Source: Rostrohypoxylon terebratum
Taxonomy: Eukaryota > Ascomycota > Sordariomycetes > Xylariales > Hypoxylaceae
Assembly: GCA_022497145.1 (NCBI GenBank)
Contig: MU385865.1
Span: 310,001 to 374,000 of the forward strand
Direction: 5' to 3'
DNA: 64,000 nt
In this document: positions 60,304 to 64,000 of the stretch, in pieces
Numbering within the stretch: position 1 is the first letter of the stretch
Layout: each line of letters starts with the position of its first letter
Notes under the pieces: generated by a model
Databases searched by the model: none
What the model was told of the DNA's origin: nothing
The model's input: the letters and a program-made list of their open reading frames with translations, nothing else
Position numbers and translations under genes: made by a program

Positions 60304-60594
60304 CTACTTCTTGGAAATTGGAAATAGAATACGTTGACAACGAAAGGTCGGCCGCTTTGAGGCCTTCTTCCTCGAACAAGCGCGCAAAAGATGCCTTACG
60401 TCCCGCGGCAACTCCTTCGCCGCACACACATCGATCTTGGCCGCCTGAATTCTAGACGCCGATACGAAAGTGTTGTACGACTTCAAAACTTTGAAAAGTT
60501 GTTTATAGAACAGGAGGATCGCGGGTGAGAAGTCTGGGAAGCGTTGCTGTTTGTCTAGATGCAGAACAAATTCCTCCTTTAACCCCTCGGCTGA
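60304..60594 (-). pseudogene. Coding-like segment without a start codon, unknown
   Basis: A minus-strand frame of 96 codons, open from a stop at about 60597 to the TAG at 60304, has no ATG but reads like globular protein: EEFVLHLDKQQRFPDFSPAI, then LLFYKQLFKVLKSYNTFVSA, and ending in a basic stretch. A possible acceptor (GTTGACAATAG) lies just before it, so it could be a last exon. No upstream exon could be found in the next few hundred bases. Not recognised. Frames this long are common by chance; only the composition argues for it. Confidence 0.2.
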
Positions 60595-62404
60595 CTATTG
60601 TCAACTTGCTTTCCTATTTCATCATTGCGGAGGGTTTGTGAGAAAGCCCCTAAGACCCTGAAAAAAAGGTCTGAAAAAGTCTAGGTGGTCATATATGGTC
60701 ATATACTTTTTATTTGTTTAAGTTGTTGAAGGTAACGGTAGGAGGAAGAAACGTATGTTCAATATCCATCTTGGATTTTGATTCCTGTATTTTCGAACCT
60801 GTGATTACTACTCCGTGGTGTAGCGAGTACAGAGAATATAGTGAATACCCGGAAATACAGTGAATATAGTTGTCGATATTGTTCTCATTTGGCTCTTTTG
60901 GTCCTTGGGGGTTGCAACATGGAACAAGGGGGCTGGTCTCTCTTCATGCAAGAAGTGTTCCAAAATGCAAAAAAAATGCTGTTTAAGGGGTAATGATTGG
61001 TCCATCTGTTCGACGAAATTCAGAACGGCCCCACAGTGTCCGACTCCAAGCGTTTCTAAGGGCGCCTAAAATCCGAATAGTGAAGTACATCGTCAAGTAC
61101 ATCGTGAAGTACTACTTTCCAAGGTCATATCCACTTACACAATTCCCTTCATAAGGTTGGAAAACAGGTATGAATGTCCAGCACACAGGCGTATCAAGGT
61201 AATGGTAGGATATTGTGATGCCTTCGAGAACTTTTCCCACGGACCAATCAACGCCTCTCGTCTTCTGTCGAGGTGTCCGAATGTTCATGTGACAATGTGT
61301 CGTCCCATCGTAATCCTGGAATGAAGAATTCGTGCCTATCGTCGTTCCTCTCTTTTACCCCAATGGGATTCTCAGGATTGTATCTACGCGCCGACAAGCC
61401 TTCTAGCTCAGGTCAGCACTATTCGTCACTCGCAGTAATGCGATGTGACACGTTCGCGAGATAAGATTATGTAGGAATTGGCGATATAAGCAAGCATATG
61501 CGCAATTTTCGCAATCGTTGCCGATTGCTTGCTTGATGCCCGTCAGATCTCTCCACTTGCATCGCCGAATCGCCGGTTCACATATCAGAGTCATATTCTT
61601 AATGTCCGTTCAATGAGCAATGCATCCGAAAATCCATCTCATCGCGATAGATAATGACATTCTCGATATTCCCAGCATTTCTAGGACCCTGATCCTTGGG
61701 CGGCTTTACATCATGTACCGTACTTTAGATTAGGATGAGACAAACATCATCTACAACGTTGTAAAGAGTACGTACTCGAGATCTGGAACTAGCATCGTGG
61801 TGTGTTACGAAACTCGCTTCTCCCCAATGCGTTTGAAGCGGTCTTCCTTATTCATCAGCTTTTCAGATCTGATCCCGCCTCAATCTGACCAGGGAGTCCA
61901 CGTTAAAGCAAACGTATGTACATACTTAGTCGGTGCACCGACCGCATAAAGGAAGCCCTCCATGGCTGCTATGCGGTATTCTAGCTCGGCAGAAGCGACA
62001 GGGTGCGTGTTTGATGATCCTCAAACCTCGAGGTGTTCGCGTCTTCGAACCCCCTAGACCCACGGCATCTGTGATCGAACCTCGCTAGCGGATCAGATCC
62101 TCGGGAGAGCCTCAACTAGTCTCTGCCTGGCTCCGAGCGAGAATCTTCAATCTTGCTCGCTGACGTTTTGAAAATCGAAACTAGAAGGATTTCCTTATCG
62201 ATCCTTTAAGCCCTACTGAGCCCTACTGAAAGTGTTATGTACTGCAATGGTATGTTTCCATGGATGCATATGGTGTTTGCCCGTCCTATAATAAGTTAGA
62301 GACGTGTCATTCGGGGCTCTTCGGGGCCCAACGTTTGTTGATCCTTCGGCCTGCGGGTGATATCTGATGGGCTAGAGTAAAGTGGCTGCAGATTCCCCAT
62401 CCAA

Positions 62405-62435
62405 CTACCTAATAGGTCCTAGGACCTAGGTATGG
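62405..62435. repeat. CCTAGG-family palindrome
   Basis: Contains the perfect 16-nt palindrome TAGGTCCTAGGACCTA at 62413-62428. The first 17 bases (CTACCTAATAGGTCCTA) are identical to 25001-25017. Confidence 0.85.
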
Positions 62436-63783
62436 CCGCTACACCTATCCCACGCCTCTGCCTCAACAATTCGTCAAATAATAGCGGGCTATGAGGTGAG
62501 AAGACAGGTAGGGAAGAAGTACGCAAGCTTTACCTGCTTTACCTGCTATCCCTGCTGCATACGCGCACCGGCAGGTACCGTAACTGGGTTTCCATTTTGC
62601 TCTGTCTCATTCCACGTGTTTCCGGTCACCACTAAGTGGGACTTTTGACCCTGTTGCGACAGGGCCTGGTAGTGAACGACAGGAACTAACATAGACCGCC
62701 AATATTATTTACCTACCTATTTTGCACTCAAGGACTTCGTGGTGAAGGATGAAGTACGCGTCCTTAAGGTTATCTAAGGTCGAGATCCAGACCCGTCGTT
62801 CTGGGTCAAAGTGATGACGACTTCCGTTCGCTTTGCTTTGGATCAAGATAAAGTAAGGAATAAGCATTGCGGGAAAGCCACCTCCTGCTAACTTTACTTT
62901 AATCCCCGGACCCCGTACATTCTAATGCTTCGGGGCTGTGTGACTCGGGAGTTAACGGCGAGGCTAGACTCTTCACCTTATCACTTTTTGACAGATTTGA
63001 CCCTAGAGCAACCCCTACCCACGAGTCCCTCTAGTCAAGAGAGGTCGAAGATCTGCCATTATTCGCATGTCTTTTCTCCACGATCACTTCTGTCGCTTTG
63101 CCGACGGTTAGGGTAAAAGGCCGGGGCGTAGTGGCCGTCGAGGGCTTCATCTCATCTATGTTTCGTTTAGTTCATTGGACGGCAAGTGGCTTTTGTAGGA
63201 ATGGAATCCCAACGAGGTAATTCTTGGCGGTGATTTATCATGAGATCTTAGCTGGGGGATAGTAGTGGTGCCACCGTGGGTCGTTGTATCGTGCCACCTA
63301 GCAACCGACATCACGCGATTTTGTAAAGGCTCTTCTGGGCAGCTGCTCGGCAACGCTATCCCGAAGCCCCCTAGGTGTGTTTGTATTGATAAGGAGTGTC
63401 TGTGTTTCTTGTCTGAATAAATCGAATGACACGACTGGGGCAGATCTGTCATCTGATTGAATGTAACCTCGTCCAATGTCTGTCTTGTACGAATATGCCG
63501 AATTGGTAAAATGGATTACCGCTAAAAAGGTAATACTACTGCGGCTCGCGCCGCGACAACACTCTGTGCGTCGCCGTTGTGATGGGAATGTGAGCACAGG
63601 TCCCTGAATTTTGCTGCATGTCTTCAACTATTTGGGAACGAAGAGGACCTTTAAGAAAGCTCGGCACGTTCGAGGATGTCTTATTCGATGAGAGAACGGG
63701 CTGGATGGTGACAGCTTTCATGGGAATCTTTATTCTTCAGTGCACGTTGACGATCCGGAATTCGTACCGAACTACTCCGAAGA

Positions 63784-64000
63784 TTAGATCATACCCTTCT
63801 TAACTTCGTCTTTTCTTTCCTCCCATAGTGTCTTGCCGGTGCACGAACACACCGTCTTATCATTGTCCCACATCCCAGCACTTCGCGCAATGACGCCGAC
63901 TACTGTGTTTACGTCGTTCTTCAGCTCCGCCTCCGTAGCCCCTTCGTGTTGTCTAGAGACAACCATTGCATGCCCGATAACCTCCCAGACCTGGAAGGGG
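63784..64000 (-). CDS. Partial ORF cut by the right edge, unknown protein
   Basis: The C-terminal part of a minus-strand reading frame that is still open at base 64000. It ends VIARSAGMWDNDKTVCSCTG and then a Lys/Glu-rich tail (EERKDEVKKGMI). The first ATG inside the window is at 63966, but the frame continues upstream without a stop (FQVWEVIGHA). The composition looks like protein. Not recognised; it may be the last exon of a gene beyond the window or a chance frame. Confidence 0.35.
   Translation of the reverse strand, partial: PFQVWEVIGHAMVVSRQHEGATEAELKNDVNTVVGVIARSAGMWDNDKTVCSCTGKTLWEERKDEVKKGMI

Larger units (their letters stand above)
58838..63783. promoter_or_regulatory. Spacer upstream of noxR, mostly empty
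   Basis: About 5 kb. A coding-like stretch at 60304-60594 is listed separately. Contains a CTACTATGTACA copy near 60127, a CCTAGG palindrome at 62405-62435, and CTTGGGC/CTCAGCC-type repeats near 60057-60100. A 61-codon ORF at 63618-63803 with one hydrophobic segment (WMVTAFMGIFILQCTLTI) is possible but unsupported. No other gene is seen. Confidence 0.45.

Noticed and set aside
1..64000. Transposons, CRISPR arrays, rRNA and telomeric repeats
   Set aside because: No transposase or reverse transcriptase frames, terminal inverted or long direct repeats, spaced repeat arrays or TTAGGG arrays were seen; the repeats present are microsatellites or short palindromes.

Overview
The window is nuclear DNA of a filamentous ascomycete, most likely a sordariomycete. 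The gene content is typical of Pezizomycotina: palH and noxR, a CBM18-bearing chitin deacetylase and an HMT1-type ABC transporter. Introns are short (47-159 nt), with GTRNGT-like donors and RCTRAC-like branch points, and genes are separated by long non-coding spacers. No transposase, reverse transcriptase, integrase, CRISPR array, rRNA or convincing tRNA was found.

Layout. 1-10.8 kb has no convincing gene and ends in a pyrimidine-rich leader. HMT1-like ABC transporter (10.8-13.9 kb, +) converges on an acyl-CoA-dependent ceramide synthase (17.4-18.9 kb, -). A minus-strand run follows: palH alkaline-pH sensor (20.6-22.9 kb), a large Cys-rich orphan protein gene interrupted by an in-frame TAG (27.7-30.3 kb) and mitochondrial ATP synthase delta subunit (30.7-31.6 kb). 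After a 6.9-kb spacer comes a plus-strand run: an acidic DUF2457-like protein (38.4-40.7 kb), SAR1 GTPase (41.7-42.7 kb), a patatin/TGL-type lipase (43.7-46.1 kb), an intradiol ring-cleavage dioxygenase (47.2-48.3 kb), SEC12 (49.1-51.0 kb) and a chitin deacetylase (53.3-55.8 kb). noxR (57.0-58.8 kb, -) converges on the deacetylase. The last 5 kb is nearly empty, with a partial ORF running off the right edge.

Functional links. SAR1 and SEC12 are the GTPase and its membrane exchange factor that start COPII coat assembly at the ER; here they lie 6.3 kb apart on the same strand. The ceramide synthase, patatin-type lipase and SAR1/SEC12 all act at the ER or lipid membranes. palH (pH sensing), the chitin deacetylase (wall modification) and NoxR (NADPH oxidase control of polarity and development) fit hyphal growth and environmental response. 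These links are inferred from family knowledge.

Most unusual signals: (1) a dispersed family of CCTACCTA/TAGGTCCTAGG palindromic elements in the spacers, including an identical 20-mer 33 kb apart; (2) a second spacer motif, TACTATGTA; (3) the in-frame TAG in the Cys-rich gene; (4) a splice site in the chitin deacetylase that breaks the frame unless a 40-nt intron is used; (5) the SAR1/SEC12 linkage. Exon boundaries were worked out by hand from splice signals, frame and remembered family conservation; no search was run.
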